Assembly (NCBI GenBank): GCA_934132895.1
Contig: CAKPAG010000017.1
Coordinates: 1 to 15,591 of the forward strand
DNA length: 15,591 nucleotides
Direction of reading: 5' to 3'
DNA from: an uncultured Clostridia bacterium
GTDB lineage: Bacteria; Bacillota; Clostridia; TANB77; CAG-465
Shown: in pieces, positions 1 to 7,802 of the stretch
How the letters are laid out: the number at the start of each line of letters is the position of its first letter
Numbering within the stretch: the first letter of the stretch is position 1
The notes under the pieces: model-generated
The model's input: only the letters and a program-made list of their open reading frames with translations
Told to the model about the DNA's origin: nothing
Databases searched by the model: none
Program-made: the position numbers and the translations under genes

Positions 1-11
1 ATATTGCTTTT

Positions 12-68
12 ACCTTGCGTTTTTTTTTACAACTTGCGTTTACTTTACAAACTTGCGTTTAACTTTTC
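12..68. repeat. Three short direct repeats with a 19-bp period
   Basis: The 9-mer CTTGCGTTT occurs at 14-22, 33-41 and 52-60, exactly 19 bases apart each time. The bases between copies are also partly conserved (AAC before the second and third copies, TTAC-like tracts after). The array lies just downstream of the LD-carboxypeptidase stop codon and close to the window edge, so it may continue leftward. The function is unknown. Iterons, protein-binding sites or a decaying tandem repeat are all possible. Confidence 0.6.
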
Positions 69-93
69 ACTTGACGACTTTTTTCTAATATAT

Positions 94-1095
94 TTATTTA
101 TCTGATATTTGTATGTTAATCTTTTCAACATTAGAGATATTAGCTATTCCACCTATAGGAAATGTAAACATTGGTGTTGTATGTCCAAAATCTGCTCCTA
201 CTATAACAGGGATATTTTTTAAAATGTTTTTAGTTTTAATTAATTCCTTCCATTTTTCATAATTCATATTGCAATTTATTTCTGCTCTTCCTACTATTAT
301 TCCTTTTATTTTATTTTTCCCAATAGCCTGTACTAAAGATACTAAATTTCTATCAAATTCTACTAAAAACTCTTCTACTGCCATTCCATCATCTTCAATA
401 AATAATATACATTCTTCTACTTTTGGCATAAATTCCGTTCCTTGTAATAGATTTAAAGTGCAAAGATTTCCTCCTATTATTTCTGCATTGCTTATTCCAG
501 TAAAAACAGATTCCATTCCATCATTTAAAATAAATTTCCTTTCTTCTTGGTTTTTATACCATTTATCATTGCTCCAATTTTCTGAAGCGTTCAGAGAAAT
601 AGTTCCATCTTCAATAAACATTTTTTTAAAATATTCTTCTGTATATTCATTTCCATATTTCATTCCAAATGTTGAAAAATGAGGTCCATAATATGTAACA
701 AGTCCTGTCTTAGCATATATAGCATTTAACAGTGCAGTTATATCTGAATAACCACATATAATTTTAGGATTGGATTTTATCAAATCATAATCTATATATT
801 CTAATATTTGATTTACATTAAATCCTCCTAATACTGTAAGTATAGCTTTTACATTTTTATCTTTGAAAGCATCATGTAAATCCTCTATTCTATCTTTTAT
901 ACTTGCTATTGAATAAAATCCTTTATCAGAAATTTTTCTTGCATTTTTTCCAAAGGAAACTTTGAAACCCAGATTTTCCAATCTAGTTTTTGCTAAACTT
1001 ATTACATTTTCACTTACTATAGCCATACTACTAGATGGAGCAATTACTCTAATTTCATCTCCAATTTTTAACTTTTTTGGTATTATTTTATTCAT
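94..1095 (-). CDS. S66 family LD-carboxypeptidase / MccF-like serine peptidase
   Basis: 333 aa, the usual length for peptidase family S66. These are cytoplasmic serine peptidases that either cut the L,D bond of muropeptides during wall recycling (LdcA) or inactivate microcin C-type aminoacyl-nucleotides (MccF). The Ser-Glu-His triad is visible: Ser117 in CGYSDIT (nucleophile elbow), Glu234 in LFIEDD and His305 in GADFGHT. The glycine-rich GGFNVNQIL motif is at 90-98. No signal peptide is seen. The start is supported by GAGGT about 8 bases upstream. The gene begins 43 bases after the leuS stop with no clear terminator between, so it is probably the last gene of an ATPase-leuS-peptidase operon. 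Placement next to a tRNA synthetase gene makes an MccF-like role worth considering, but the sequence alone does not separate LdcA from MccF activity. Confidence 0.93.
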   Translation of the reverse strand: MNKIIPKKLKIGDEIRVIAPSSSMAIVSENVISLAKTRLENLGFKVSFGKNARKISDKGFYSIASIKDRIEDLHDAFKDKNVKAILTVLGGFNVNQILEYIDYDLIKSNPKIICGYSDITALLNAIYAKTGLVTYYGPHFSTFGMKYGNEYTEEYFKKMFIEDGTISLNASENWSNDKWYKNQEERKFILNDGMESVFTGISNAEIIGGNLCTLNLLQGTEFMPKVEECILFIEDDGMAVEEFLVEFDRNLVSLVQAIGKNKIKGIIVGRAEINCNMNYEKWKELIKTKNILKNIPVIVGADFGHTTPMFTFPIGGIANISNVEKINIQISDK

Positions 1096-1138
1096 AAAAC
1101 TCTACCTCACTTCTTTAATACATTTTTTTATATTCCTT

Positions 1139-3554
1139 TTATTCGATTACAATATTATATATCCTATTTTTTACATAGATTTCTTTTTTAATAGTTTTAT
1201 TTAAAAGTTCTTTTTTGACTATTTCATTTTCTAGTACTAATTTCTTTACTTCATCTTCATTTATATCAAGTGGTAAGGTTATAGTTGTTTTTAATTTTCC
1301 ATTTATTTGAATTGGTAATTCTATTTCTTCACTTACCGTTAGACTTTCATCATAAGTAGGCCATGACATTTCATATATTTTTTTATTATTACCAATACGT
1401 TCATTTAATTCTTCTGTTATATGTGGTACAAATGGGTTAAGCAATTTTAAAAGTGTTAAAAATTCTTTTCTATTTATCTTCTTTTGTTTATAAAATTGAT
1501 TAGTTATTTCCATAAATGAACTTACACAAGTATTAAACTTCATATCTTCTATTTCTAAAGTTATCTTTTTAATTAATTTATTCATAGGTTTTTCAAATTC
1601 TTTTGAATACTCTTCTCCATCAACTAAAATATTTGTTAAATTCCAAAGTCTATCTAGAAATTTAGCACATCCTTTTATTCCATTTGTTGACCAAGGTGCT
1701 GTACTATCAAATGGTCCTATAAACATCTCATAAAGTCTAAAAGTATCTGCCCCATATTCTTTTACTACTTCATCTGGATTTACTACGTTGCCTTTAGATT
1801 TAGACATTTTTTCTCCATTATCTCCTAATATCATTCCATGTGATGTTCTCTTTTTATATGGTTCTTTATAACTTACTATTCCTAAATCATATAACACTTT
1901 ATGCCAAAATCTTGAGTATAGTAAATGAAGTGTTGTATGTTCCATTCCTCCATTATACCAATCTACTGGTCCCCAATATTCTAGTTCTTCTTTACTTGCT
2001 AATTCTTTAGTATTATGTGGATCCATATATCTTAAATAATACCAAGAAGATCCAGCCCATTGTGGCATTGTATCAGTTTCTCTTTTTGCTTTTCCTCCAC
2101 ATTTTGGGCATGTAGTATTTACAAATTCATCAATTTTTGCAAGTGGTGACTCTCCATTTTCTCCAGGTTCAAATTCTTTTACATCTGGTAATCTTACAGG
2201 CAAGTCTTTTATATCTACTGGAACCCAACCACATTTATCACAATGTACCATTGGTATAGGTTCACCCCAATATCTTTGTCTTGAAAATACCCAATCTCTT
2301 AATTTATAATTTATTTTTCTGTTTCCAATTTTATTTTCTTCTAAATAATTAATTATTTTTTTCTTAGCTTCTTTAACACTAAGACCATTTAATAACTCTG
2401 AATTTATTAATTTTCCTTCTTCACAATCAGTAATAGCTCCGTTTTCTATATTTTTTTCTTCAGAAGAAATTACTTGAATTATTTCCTGATTAAATTTTTT
2501 AGCAAATTCATAATCTCTTTCATCATGTGCTGGTACTGCCATTATACTTCCTGTACCATACGTACTTAATACATAATCTGAAATAAAGACTGGAATTTTC
2601 TTCTTACTTACTGGATTTATTGCCATCACTCCTCCGAAGTTTAACGCCAGTTTTTTCTTTATTTATTTCTGAACGTTCAAAATCTGATTTTAGTGAGGCT
2701 TTTTTTCTATATTCCAATACTTCCTCATAATTTGTTATATTATCTTTTATTTTATCTATTATCTTATGCTCTGGTGCAATTACCATATATGTTACTCCAT
2801 ATATAGTGTCTGGTCTTGTTGTATACACATTTAATTTTTCATCTAAGTCTTGTAATTTAAATTCTATTTCTGCACCTTCGCTTTTTCCTATCCAATTTCT
2901 TTGCTGTATTTTTACCTTTTCTATATAGTCTACATCATCTAAGTCATTAATTAGCCTTTCAGCATACTCTGTTATTTTTAGCATCCATTGTGATTTTTCT
3001 TTTTGAACTACTTCGCTTCCACATCTTTCACATTTTCCATTCACTACTTCTTCATTGGCTAAACCTACTTTACATCCTGTACAAAAATTTATTGGTATTG
3101 TTGCTTTATATGCTAGTCCCTTTTCAAACAATTTAATAAATATCCACTGTGTCCATTTATAATAGTTAGGATCTGTAGTATTTATTTCTCTTGACCAATC
3201 AAAAGAGAATCCTATAGATTTTAACTGCCTTTTATAGTTATCTATATTCTTTTTTGTTATAATGCTTGGATGGATGTGATTTTTTATAGCAAAATTTTCA
3301 GCTGGAAGTCCAAATGCATCGAATCCTATTGGATAAAGTACATTAAATCCTTGCATTCTTTTTTTCCTTGCTATAATGTCAAGTGCTGTATAACTTCTAG
3401 GATGGCCAACATGTAAACCTTGTCCAGATGGATAAGGAAATTCTATCAATCCATACCATTTTGGTAATGTCTTATCCTCTTTTGCACAAAACACGTTTTT
3501 ACTTTCCCAATGTTCTTGCCATTTTTTATCTATATTTATATCATATTTTTTCAT
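1139..3554 (-). CDS. leuS: Leucyl-tRNA synthetase, two frames joined by a +1 shift at CGG
   Basis: Charges tRNA-Leu in the cytoplasm. The first frame (from 3554) ends at 2604 and the second covers about 2635-1139. Skipping the C of the CGG codon at 2636-2634 (codon 307) joins them into an 804-aa LeuRS of normal length. Landmarks in joined numbering: HVGH (HIGH motif) 48-51; Cys158/161/175/178 zinc-type cluster; TTRPDT of the CP1 editing domain 245-250; editing Asp344 in HDERD (equivalent to E. coli Asp345); a second CxxC pair near 438-441 and 482-485; KMSKS 582-586. The break falls inside the editing domain, and the joined reading KLGGVMAINPV is what the family shows there. The start has AGAGGAG upstream. 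No T-box leader is seen in the 85 bases after the ATPase gene. An internal GTG/ATG after GGAGG at the junction could allow a separate C-terminal product, but I consider this less likely. Confidence 0.95.
2633..2636 (-). other. +1 frameshift site CGGA in leuS
   Basis: On the minus strand the frame reads CTT CGG AGG and reaches a stop 11 codons later. Reading CTT (C) GGA GGA GTG instead continues the LeuRS editing domain. It is the only in-frame CGG in leuS. Confidence 0.85.
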
Positions 3555-3582
3555 AAACGTTCATCTCCTCTAATAATAAATA

Positions 3583-3622
3583 TAGCAATGTATTTACGCT
3601 AAATTCCATAAATTCATTGCTA
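3583..3622 (-). promoter_or_regulatory. Inverted repeat in the leuS leader
   Basis: TAGCAATG at 3583-3590 pairs perfectly with CATTGCTA at 3615-3622 around a 24-base loop, between the ATPase stop codon and the leuS ribosome binding site. In the transcribed direction it is followed by a weak T/A-rich stretch, so it may be a weak terminator or attenuator for the operon. It lacks T-box hallmarks. It could also be chance in such AT-rich DNA. Confidence 0.35.
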
Positions 3623-3639
3623 CTATATATTTTTCTTCT

Positions 3640-4942
3640 TTATTCAATGCAAAAAACTGCATATAACGGAACAGATTTTATGTTGTTCTCAAATCCAAAA
3701 TTTTTAGCTGATATGCGAATAGCATATTTAGGCTTAACTTCTTTTATATACGTATTTAAACTTATAGATTTTACACTACTACCACTTTTAACTTCTACCG
3801 GTATAATTCCATCGTTATTATATAATAGATAATCAACTTCAGCATTTCTTCCATGTGTCCAATAATATAAAGATCTATTCTTCGACTTAAATTCTTCTGC
3901 TATATAATTTTCTGCTATTGCACCTTTATATTCAAAATTTTTATCCAAAATTATATCTGGTAAATTAAGTTCTGTTATAGATGTAAGTATTCCAACATCA
4001 CTTAAATATAGCTTAAAAGAATCTTCATCAACATATACTTTTAAAGGTACTTCTGCCTTTTTTACCTTTAAACTCATAAGCACCATATTTGATGAAATAA
4101 GCCATTCTATAGGAGTTTCGTATTTTCTCTTTCTAGCTTCTTCTTCGATTAAATTATACTTAAATGTTTTCTTATCCTTCGAAAGTTGAATTGGTATATT
4201 TTTATATACTTTTTCAATTTTTACACTTTCATTATTATTCTTTACATATTTTTTCATATCAGCTATATACATTTCAACAATGTTTGCTAATATATTAGTA
4301 TCATATTTTAATATATCCATTCCATTTTCTACAAAGTTTTTTACTGATTCAGGCATTCCTCCAACACATAGATATTGCCTGTATAAACTTAATGCCTGCT
4401 CATGTGCAAAATTAGGCATTGGTTCCATTTTCAAATAGCAATCTTTTATTTTCTCTAATAATAATTTATTACCTGTTGCGAGAAGAAACTCCTCGAAATT
4501 CATAGGATACATATATTCCATAACTATTTTTCCAACAGGAAAAGAACTATTAAATCTATTGATTTTAACTCCTAATAAACTTCCTGCGCAAACTATTTTG
4601 TATGGCTTTGATGATTCACTAAAATATTTAAGTGATACTATAAAATTTTCACTTGTTTGCACTTCATCAAAGAAAAATATAGTTTTATCCAAATCAATTT
4701 TTCTTCCAAAATAAAGTTCTAATCTTTGTAATATTTTTTCATCATCAATCGTGTCTTCAAAAATTTCTCTTACTTCTTCTTGTTTTTCTAAATTGATATA
4801 TATATATTCTGAAAAATTTTCTTTAGCAAATTTTTCTATAAGATATGTTTTTCCTATTTGTCTTACTCCGTATAACCATCAGAGGTTTCTTCATTCCAGA
4901 ATTTTTCCAATCAACTAAATTTTTCTCAAATAATCTAATCAT
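3640..4942 (-). CDS. AAA-type ATPase with DUF4143-like C-terminus, joined by a +1 shift at CGG
   Basis: The first 24 codons from the ATG at 4942 are in one frame and the rest in another. Skipping the C of the CGG at 4870-4868 (codon 25) gives a 433-aa protein, the usual length for AAA_14/DUF4143 ATPases. In joined numbering, Walker A is GVRQIGKT at 25-32, Walker B is IFFFDE ending at Asp92-Glu93, and AGSLLG at about 119-124 resembles a sensor region. The C-terminal domain carries VDYLL...PVEVKSG (Asp370, Glu383, Lys385), a PD-(D/E)xK-like signature typical of DUF4143. The family is widespread in gut anaerobes, often in many copies, and its biological role is not established. The start is supported by AGGTGA 8 bases upstream and a good promoter (4963-4991). 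A start within the second frame would remove Walker A. leuS follows 85 bases downstream. Confidence 0.88.
4867..4870 (-). other. +1 frameshift site CGGA in the ATPase gene
   Basis: The minus strand reads GTT ATA CGG AGT in the start frame. Skipping C gives GTT ATA GGA GTA AGA CAA, that is V-I-G-V-R-Q, which supplies the first glycine of the P-loop. It is the only in-frame CGG in this gene. Confidence 0.88.
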
Positions 4943-4962
4943 ATTTCACTTCACCTAATTAC

Positions 4963-4991
4963 ATTTTATCAAAAACAGAACTACTCGTCAA
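4963..4991 (-). promoter_or_regulatory. Promoter of the ATPase-leuS-peptidase operon
   Basis: On the minus strand a -35 TTGACG (4991-4986) and a -10 TAAAAT (4968-4963) are separated by exactly 17 bases. The -10 lies about 20 bases upstream of the ATPase ATG. Two direct repeats sit immediately upstream of the -35. Confidence 0.72.
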
Positions 4992-4997
4992 TATTTT

Positions 4998-5045
4998 TGC
5001 CACTTTTTGCATGTTTTTCGAATGCAAAAATGCCACTTTTTGCAT
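4998..5045 (-). promoter_or_regulatory. Two 15-bp direct repeats plus hairpin upstream of the ATPase promoter
   Basis: The 15-mer TGCCACTTTTTGCAT (plus strand) occurs at 4998-5012 and 5031-5045, 33 bases apart, about three helical turns. The second copy also forms a perfect inverted repeat: AATGCAAAAA (5021-5030) against TTTTTGCATT (5037-5046) around a 6-base loop. The array is directly upstream of the -35, a usual place for a regulator's binding sites. The hairpin could also weakly terminate transcripts, but it is not followed by a T-run in the direction of the upstream gene. The regulator is unknown. Confidence 0.55.
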
Positions 5046-5134
5046 TTTTGATATTATTTTAGCTATTATAACAATTTTTTAGAAGTTTTTAGTACTTACA
5101 CTATTCAGCTTTTTTGCTTCGTAATATAAAGTAA

Positions 5135-6871
5135 TCACATGGGGCAATTACACTCAATAACTTCATTTTTTTCCTTTTGAATTAATTTAATAGTTCCAGT
5201 ATTTCCATTCATTTCTATTAGACTAGCCCTAGCAATTTTTTCTATAGCTTTTTTTCCCACACCAGTAACACATGGCTTTTCCAATTCTCTACAGATTATA
5301 GCAGCATGACATAAAAATCCGCCCTTTGCAGTAACTACTCCTTTTGCTTTTAGAATATTTGGTACCCAATTAGTTCCTGTAAACTCTGTAAGTAAAATTC
5401 TTTCTTCTTCTAAATTTTCATTAGAAGAAACTAGATACTGTGGCTTAGCAACTATTATACCACAAGAAGCAGGTACACCATTTATATACTTGCTCATACC
5501 AGATGATTCTTCTAAAACATTTAACATAACTTTAGTAACTGGTCTAAACTGTAACATAACTAATTCTTCTTCTAAAATCATCCATTCAAAATCAGCCTTA
5601 CAACCTAACTGCTTTTGATACTCAATCATTTTTTTACCAATAAACTCACTCTTTACTTTTATTTTTCCTTCTAAATTATTATCTATATTCCATATTTCAG
5701 TATGTGGTGTACACTTTCCAGAAACTAATTTTTCTCCATTTCCATTTACCCATTCTAAAATTCCAGTTTGAACATTATTTCCTATCCAAACTCCAGAGTA
5801 TAACGGCTCTCTAAATTCTTGAATAATTACAGCCATATTAATTGATTTAATTTGACTTACCCCAATATATTCTTCTACTCTTCTATTTTTTACAGATTCT
5901 TTTACCTTATCTATACTATCTAAAAGTTTATTATATTTAACATTTAAATATGAATCAAACATTCCTGCAAAAGATTTCTTTTTACCATCTTCAACATCTG
6001 CTGAACTTCTAACTGAATATCTTTCGCATTTTTCTTTTAAAAAACAAATATCTTTTTGACTAACATTTTTTACAAAAGTAGGAATTACAACAGAATATGG
6101 GACTCGGATGTTTTTGCTATTTAATACTGCTAATCCATACATTTTCCCACCAATTAACTTTATAACATCACTTTTTATATATAGTTCTACTAAAATACTA
6201 CACATCTCTAAATCAATTACTTTTTTATTTATTAAATAATCAAAAAGTCTTTTCTTTAACACTTCTTGCTCCAATTCAAAAGGAGTAAGCGAAGTTTCTC
6301 CTAAATATTCCAGATGAATCTTTTCTATATAATTCCAATAACTTCCCTCAAAAAAATAATGTTGTGAATCTTGCCATTTTTTAAGAACTAAATATTTTTT
6401 AATAGTATCATCTTTTATATCCATCTTTTCAACATTTTTTGCTATTTTTCCTTCTATGTCACTAGAAACAAATATCCTATCCACATTTGATATAACTTGT
6501 AAGTAGTTTGAAGGATATTTATTTTTAATTTCTTCTATAATAGTATCACTTAGTAGAGAATATTCATCTAAACATTCTAATAAATAAAAATATGCTAAAG
6601 ACCTTAAACAAAGGTTAAGTTTTTTATGTAAAAGCTTTTCAATTTTTGCCTTGTTATAACTATTTATTGTTTTTTCTCTTATCTCAAAGAATATTTTATC
6701 TAATTTATAAGAAGAAATACTTTTTGAAAGTATTTCTAAGTATTCTAACAATTCATTTGCAAATTTTTCATCCTCTATTGCTTCAAATAAAAGACGTGCT
6801 CTAAAAGACTTCTTAGATATGTTTTTTTCCAATATTTTTTTGTAATTTTGAAATTTTACTAGACTAATCAT
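5135..6871 (-). CDS. PEP synthase-like protein with ATP-grasp and phosphohistidine swivel domains
   Basis: 578 aa with the first two functional modules of the PEP synthase/PPDK/rifampin phosphotransferase superfamily. Residues 1-225 are a helical, Lys/Glu-rich segment I do not recognise. About 240-450 is the ATP-grasp domain: YSVRSSADVED at 285-295, SFAGMFDSYLN at 300-310, DFEWMI near 427 and LQFRPVT at 440-446. About 465-565 is the swivel domain, with catalytic His522 in GGFLCHAAIICREL. The C-terminal PEP/pyruvate-binding barrel of full enzymes is absent, so the phosphoryl acceptor is unknown. Rifampin phosphotransferase also ends with the His domain, but its large drug-binding insert is missing here. 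AAGGAG precedes the ATG, which lies 3 bases after the upstream CYTH stop, so the two are surely co-transcribed. It ends with TGA, evidence that TGA is a stop here. Arg256 is encoded by CGA. Confidence 0.88.
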   Translation of the reverse strand: MISLVKFQNYKKILEKNISKKSFRARLLFEAIEDEKFANELLEYLEILSKSISSYKLDKIFFEIREKTINSYNKAKIEKLLHKKLNLCLRSLAYFYLLECLDEYSLLSDTIIEEIKNKYPSNYLQVISNVDRIFVSSDIEGKIAKNVEKMDIKDDTIKKYLVLKKWQDSQHYFFEGSYWNYIEKIHLEYLGETSLTPFELEQEVLKKRLFDYLINKKVIDLEMCSILVELYIKSDVIKLIGGKMYGLAVLNSKNIRVPYSVVIPTFVKNVSQKDICFLKEKCERYSVRSSADVEDGKKKSFAGMFDSYLNVKYNKLLDSIDKVKESVKNRRVEEYIGVSQIKSINMAVIIQEFREPLYSGVWIGNNVQTGILEWVNGNGEKLVSGKCTPHTEIWNIDNNLEGKIKVKSEFIGKKMIEYQKQLGCKADFEWMILEEELVMLQFRPVTKVMLNVLEESSGMSKYINGVPASCGIIVAKPQYLVSSNENLEEERILLTEFTGTNWVPNILKAKGVVTAKGGFLCHAAIICRELEKPCVTGVGKKAIEKIARASLIEMNGNTGTIKLIQKEKNEVIECNCPM

Positions 6872-6874
6872 TAT

Positions 6875-7463
6875 TTAATACTCCTTGTATTTATTTTCAA
6901 AATGTTCTTTTATACTAGTATTTTTAAGTATTTCCTCTTTTCCTAACATTTCTTTTAATTTTGAATTATCCATATTCGCCAATACTGAATTAGAAAACAT
7001 ATTTTTATCTAATTTTTTTCCAAACCACTTAGGTGGAATAAACTCTCTAGCTTCCTCTTCTGAAGAAAATTCAACTTCAATTGTTACAAGTCCATCTAGT
7101 TCTTTATAATATACATCGACTTCTGCAATTAATTTTTCAGATATTTTTATCTTATATCTATTTTTTTCTATTGTATAAACATTTTTACTTAATTTCAAAT
7201 TATCATACTCATTTTTTGAAATTTCTGACTCTATTTCAGTAATAGCTAATATTTCTCTATCTTGATTTGTCTTTACTGTATAAATATACTTTGGTTTTTC
7301 TTCTAATTTTATCCCGATTTTTAAATAATTGCACTACTTTCCTCTTTCTTATTGCAGAATAATGGTCTGTATATAAATAATCTTGGACTATTTTTTGAAC
7401 TTCAATTATGTATAAATTTTCTGGGAATTCTTTTATCTTATACTTTAACTCTATCTCATTCAT
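6875..7463 (-). CDS. CYTH domain protein (triphosphate tunnel family), joined by a +1 shift at CGG
   Basis: Two frames (7463 down to the CGG at 7316-7314, codon 50, then about 7315-6875) join into 195 aa when the C of CGG is skipped. CYTH proteins bind triphosphates in a beta tunnel and include adenylate cyclases, thiamine triphosphatases and inorganic triphosphatases. The N-terminal ExExK motif is intact (EIELK, residues 3-7), followed by YSAIRKRK at 35-42. After the junction come KYIYTVKTNQD, an EIESEIS strand, NRYKI and the EVDVYY...GLVTIEVEF strands, then the PPKWFGK signature near the C-terminus, all in the usual CYTH order. GAGGTG lies about 8 bases before the ATG and a promoter is at 7491-7519. 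The next gene starts 3 bases after its stop. This is the most canonical of the four CYTH genes here. The substrate is unknown. Confidence 0.87.
7313..7316 (-). other. +1 frameshift site CGGG in the CYTH gene
   Basis: The minus strand reads TTT AAA AAT CGG GAT in the start frame and stops 19 codons later. Skipping C gives AAT GGG ATA AAA TTA and opens the frame carrying the rest of the CYTH domain. It is the only in-frame CGG in this gene. Confidence 0.83.
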
Positions 7464-7490
7464 ATTTTTTCACCTCAATATTCCAAATTT

Positions 7491-7519
7491 ATTTTATTAT
7501 ATCAACTAACCAAAATCAA
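7491..7519 (-). promoter_or_regulatory. Promoter of the CYTH / ATP-grasp operon
   Basis: On the minus strand a -35 TTGATT (7519-7514) and a -10 TAAAAT (7496-7491) are separated by exactly 17 bases, about 28 bases upstream of the CYTH ATG. An overlapping TATAAT is too close to this -35 to be its partner. Confidence 0.68.
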
Positions 7520-7633
7520 TACATTTATATTTACATTTTATATAATACTAAAAATTTATTGTTTATATTACAAGATACAAACGAAGTGAATTCCATTTTG
7601 TTTTGAAACTCACTTTATTTATTATAATTACAA

Positions 7634-7670
7634 ATTAGAAAGTTCTTTAATATTCAAGTTGATTTCTAAT
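7634..7670 (-). terminator. Possible weak terminator downstream of the CYTH/HAD-like gene
   Basis: A perfect 8-bp inverted repeat (ATTAGAAA / TTTCTAAT) with a 21-base loop lies just after the stop of the small ORF. It is followed in the transcribed direction only by a mixed T/A stretch (TTGTAATTAT). The stem is almost all AT, so the call is tentative. Confidence 0.28.
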
Positions 7671-7671
7671 A

Positions 7672-7776
7672 CTAATTAATATATTTTCCTTTTAAAATTT
7701 CCTCTAAATTATTTTCAAATAGTTCCTTAAATTTAACATCTTCTTTTAATTTCTTTTTTATTATGTCTCCATACAT
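7672..7776 (-). CDS. Possible small ORF or gene remnant (34 aa)
   Basis: From the ATG at 7776 the minus strand encodes 34 residues ending in TAG: a Lys/Glu-rich, helix-prone peptide starting MYGDIIKKKLKEDVKFKELF and ending LKGKYIN. The frame is open for 11 more codons upstream (to a stop at 7812-7810) with protein-like composition (KIKEEPKE) but no ATG. No convincing ribosome binding site precedes the ATG. It could be a real small protein, the C-terminal remnant of a lost gene, or chance coding. I do not recognise a family. Confidence 0.3.
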   Translation of the reverse strand: MYGDIIKKKLKEDVKFKELFENNLEEILKGKYIN

Positions 7777-7802
7777 TTCTTTAGGTTCTTCTTTTATTTT
7801 TA

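Larger units (their letters stand above)
7464..7802. other. AT-rich gap between two operons
   Basis: 339 bases without a confident gene. It holds the promoter at 7491-7519, two imperfect hairpins (AAGTGA/TCACTT arms near 7583-7613; ATTAGAAA/TTTCTAAT at 7634-7641 and 7663-7670) and a possible 34-codon ORF at 7672-7776. Neither hairpin has a convincing T-run, but one may end the upstream operon. Confidence 0.6.

Noticed and set aside
269..682. Open frame on the plus strand inside the LD-carboxypeptidase gene (also 7861-8283, 11070-11390 and similar)
   Set aside because: These are antisense shadows of real genes, with Phe/Ser/Ile-rich translations lacking motifs or ribosome binding sites.
1139..3554. 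A genuinely two-subunit LeuRS as in Aquifex
   Set aside because: The split point is within the editing domain, the frames overlap by about 25 bases and join without gap after one skipped base, and the same context breaks three unrelated genes.
3555..3639. T-box riboswitch before leuS
   Set aside because: The gap is only 85 bases and lacks the T-box sequence and specifier-loop structure. Only a small inverted repeat is present.
5135..5137. TGA read as Trp (Mycoplasma-type code)
   Set aside because: Trp is written TGG throughout, and TGA ends the PEP-synthase-like gene at a natural family end. Only one TGA stop is available, so this is moderate evidence.
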